A stretch of 32,426 nt of DNA from Candidatus Sumerlaeota bacterium (lineage in GTDB: Bacteria; Sumerlaeota; Sumerlaeia; UBA8349): NCBI GenBank assembly GCA_016931035.1, contig JAFGFN010000002.1:1-32426 (forward strand), read 5' to 3'. The position numbers and the translations under genes were made by a program. Under the pieces are notes generated by a model, which made no database searches, had not been told where the DNA came from, and saw nothing but the letters and a program-made list of their open reading frames with translations. This document shows positions 31,246 to 32,426 of the stretch, in pieces (the first letter of the stretch is position 1; every line of letters begins with the position of its first letter).

Positions 31246-32091
31246 ATGACTCCCGTCCTCCCGCCGCGTCTCAAACACTGGATGGCCTCGCACGGTCGGC
31301 CGCTCCTCGAAACCGCCGCGTTGGGCTTCTGCGCCGCCGGAGCGTCGCGCCGCGCCTTCTCTCGCGCGCCTGACGGAGCGTTTCGCGTGCTGGCTTACCA
31401 TCAGACCGAGCGGCGCCGCGCCGAGCGGTTCCGCCGACAGATGGAATGGCTCGCGTCGAACCGGAGGGTTGTGAGCCTGGGCGGTCTGGTCGAGACGATC
31501 GGTCGAGGCGAAGAACCGACCCGAGGCTCGGTCGCCGTCACATTCGACGACGGATTCGCCAACAACTTCGAAACTGCGGCGCCGATTCTCAAGCAGCTCG
31601 GCCTGCCGGCTTGCTTCTTCGTCGCGACCGACTTCATCGACTTGGCCGGACAAGGCAACAGCGCGCTGAAGAAATGGGGCGAGCGCGTATACCGGTTCAC
31701 GCGGGTTGCGGAACCGATGACCTGGGGCCAGGTGCGTTCGCTCGTCGAAGCGGGATTCGAAATCGGCGTTCACACTCGGAGCCATGCGGACCTGGGCAAG
31801 CTAAGCGACGAGGCCGTTCGCGAGGAGATCTCCCAATCGTTCGAGCGGATTTCCCAGGAAATCGGCGTCGCCCCGAACCTCTTCGCCTATCCCTACGGCA
31901 AGACCCCGATGGCGCCGCCCGCGGCGCGCCGCGTCGCCATGCGCAGCGCGCCGTTTCGCGCGGCGTTCTCGACCGAGCGGGGGTGGAACACCTCTTCGAC
32001 CCCGCGCGACTGGCTGCGGCGCGACAGCATGGAACCGGCGTTCTCGCCGCGTCTTCTCGAAGCGTTTCTCTCGGGCATGTTCGACCATTGA
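31246..32091 (+). CDS. Polysaccharide deacetylase (carbohydrate esterase family 4)
   Basis: A 281-residue NodB-homology protein that removes acetyl groups from N-acetylated sugars in peptidoglycan, chitin-like or exopolysaccharide chains. Motif 1 VTFDDGFA supplies the catalytic base and metal Asp (around residues 98-105). Motif 2 HTRSHADL supplies the two metal His. Motif 3 LFAYPYGK contributes to the active site. No signal peptide is evident, and the N-terminal ~40 residues are basic and Ala-rich, so location is unclear. The end lacks a clear family motif 4/5, so catalytic completeness is not certain. It follows flhB after 81 nt without a strong terminator; a role in flagella is not implied. 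Confidence 0.88.
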   Translation: MTPVLPPRLKHWMASHGRPLLETAALGFCAAGASRRAFSRAPDGAFRVLAYHQTERRRAERFRRQMEWLASNRRVVSLGGLVETIGRGEEPTRGSVAVTFDDGFANNFETAAPILKQLGLPACFFVATDFIDLAGQGNSALKKWGERVYRFTRVAEPMTWGQVRSLVEAGFEIGVHTRSHADLGKLSDEAVREEISQSFERISQEIGVAPNLFAYPYGKTPMAPPAARRVAMRSAPFRAAFSTERGWNTSSTPRDWLRRDSMEPAFSPRLLEAFLSGMFDH

Positions 32092-32426
32092 CCCGGGGGG
32101 ATGAACGCGCAACCTTCCGCACTTTCACGTCGAGATGTCTTTCTTCTTCTTTCTCGATTCGCAAAAGCATGGAAACGACGAAGCCGTTGGCCAACCGAAG
32201 TTGGAACAACGAACGGAGAATCGAAATCGCTAGCGGGATCGGGATCGGTTCTTTCCGGCCTCTCGATAGCGATCCCGATCCCGCTAGCGATTTCGATCCG
32301 AATTCGGCAAAAGACATGCGAGGGACGCACCCCAACACTCACCTCGATCCTTCATCCCATAAGGTCGTTTTTTCTCATTTTCCCATAGCTTTTTGAAAAC
32401 ACTTGTGTTAGGTGTTTGCCAACTTC
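32092..32426. other. Gene-free right end with inverted repeat and AT-rich tail
   Basis: 335 nt to the window edge. Apart from the 28-bp inverted repeat it holds an AT-rich tail from about 32360 with several T-runs and a short palindrome AACAC-TT-GTGTT (32398-32409). No coding frame with supporting features was seen. The tail may be a promoter for a gene beyond the window. Confidence 0.5.
32220..32297. repeat. Perfect 28-bp inverted repeat with 22-nt loop
   Basis: Left arm 32220-32247 and right arm 32270-32297 are exact reverse complements. Arms contain GATCGGGATCG / CGATCCCGATC repeats. A further 10-nt palindrome CCGAATTCGG (32298-32307) abuts the right arm. No T-run follows directly. Confidence 0.9.

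Overview
The window is a GC-rich bacterial chromosome segment with dense, mostly long genes. It suggests a flagellated, Gram-negative-type bacterium, probably from a poorly studied lineage. Reasons: a fliL-M-N-O-P-Q-R-flhB flagellar export run, a membrane glycosyltransferase carrying TPRs, several large solenoid proteins (TPR, HEAT), a secreted protein with an Nbr1-type FW domain, and dispersed palindromic or 7-bp repeats of a type I associate with Planctomycetes-like and candidate-phylum genomes. I cannot place it to phylum from sequence alone.

Layout. 1-1165 (+): 3' end of a putative extracellular protein, closed by a strong intrinsic terminator. 1353-2789 (+): a GH28 polygalacturonase-like enzyme without a signal peptide. 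2839-4980 and 5172-6704 (-): a TMTC-like GT-C glycosyltransferase with seven TPRs and an MFS transporter; between them lies a decayed copy of the GH28 3' end. 6960-9623 (+): an 887-residue HEAT-like protein of unknown function. 9712-10383 (-): an orphan corrinoid protein. 10703-11654 (-): rpsL-rpsG with a consensus promoter and strong terminator, rpsG starting at TTG. 11831-14178 (-): a vapBC toxin-antitoxin pair translationally coupled to a membrane glycosyltransferase. 14339-19399 (-): nadC followed by a 1366-residue protein joining a DnaG-type zinc finger, a very long TPR array and a DnaA-type AAA+ ATPase without the DnaA DNA-binding domain. 19645-21057 (-): secreted FW-domain protein. 21253-24591 (-): a DnaE-family polymerase with a dispersed palindromic repeat inserted in frame. 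25216-31164 (+): the flagellar export/C-ring operon, with a sigma-28-type promoter upstream. 31246-32091 (+): polysaccharide deacetylase, followed by a perfect 28-bp inverted repeat.

The most interesting object is the zinc finger-TPR-DnaA protein (14339-18439). It joins modules normally found on the primase and the replication initiator, keeps every ATPase motif I can check, and has no DNA-binding HTH. It is probably co-transcribed with nadC from a consensus promoter. Other points worth a look are the repeat-bearing dnaE, the NPTR (instead of NPTH) motif of FlhB, the flagellar promoter elements, and the structured rpsL-rpsG junction.
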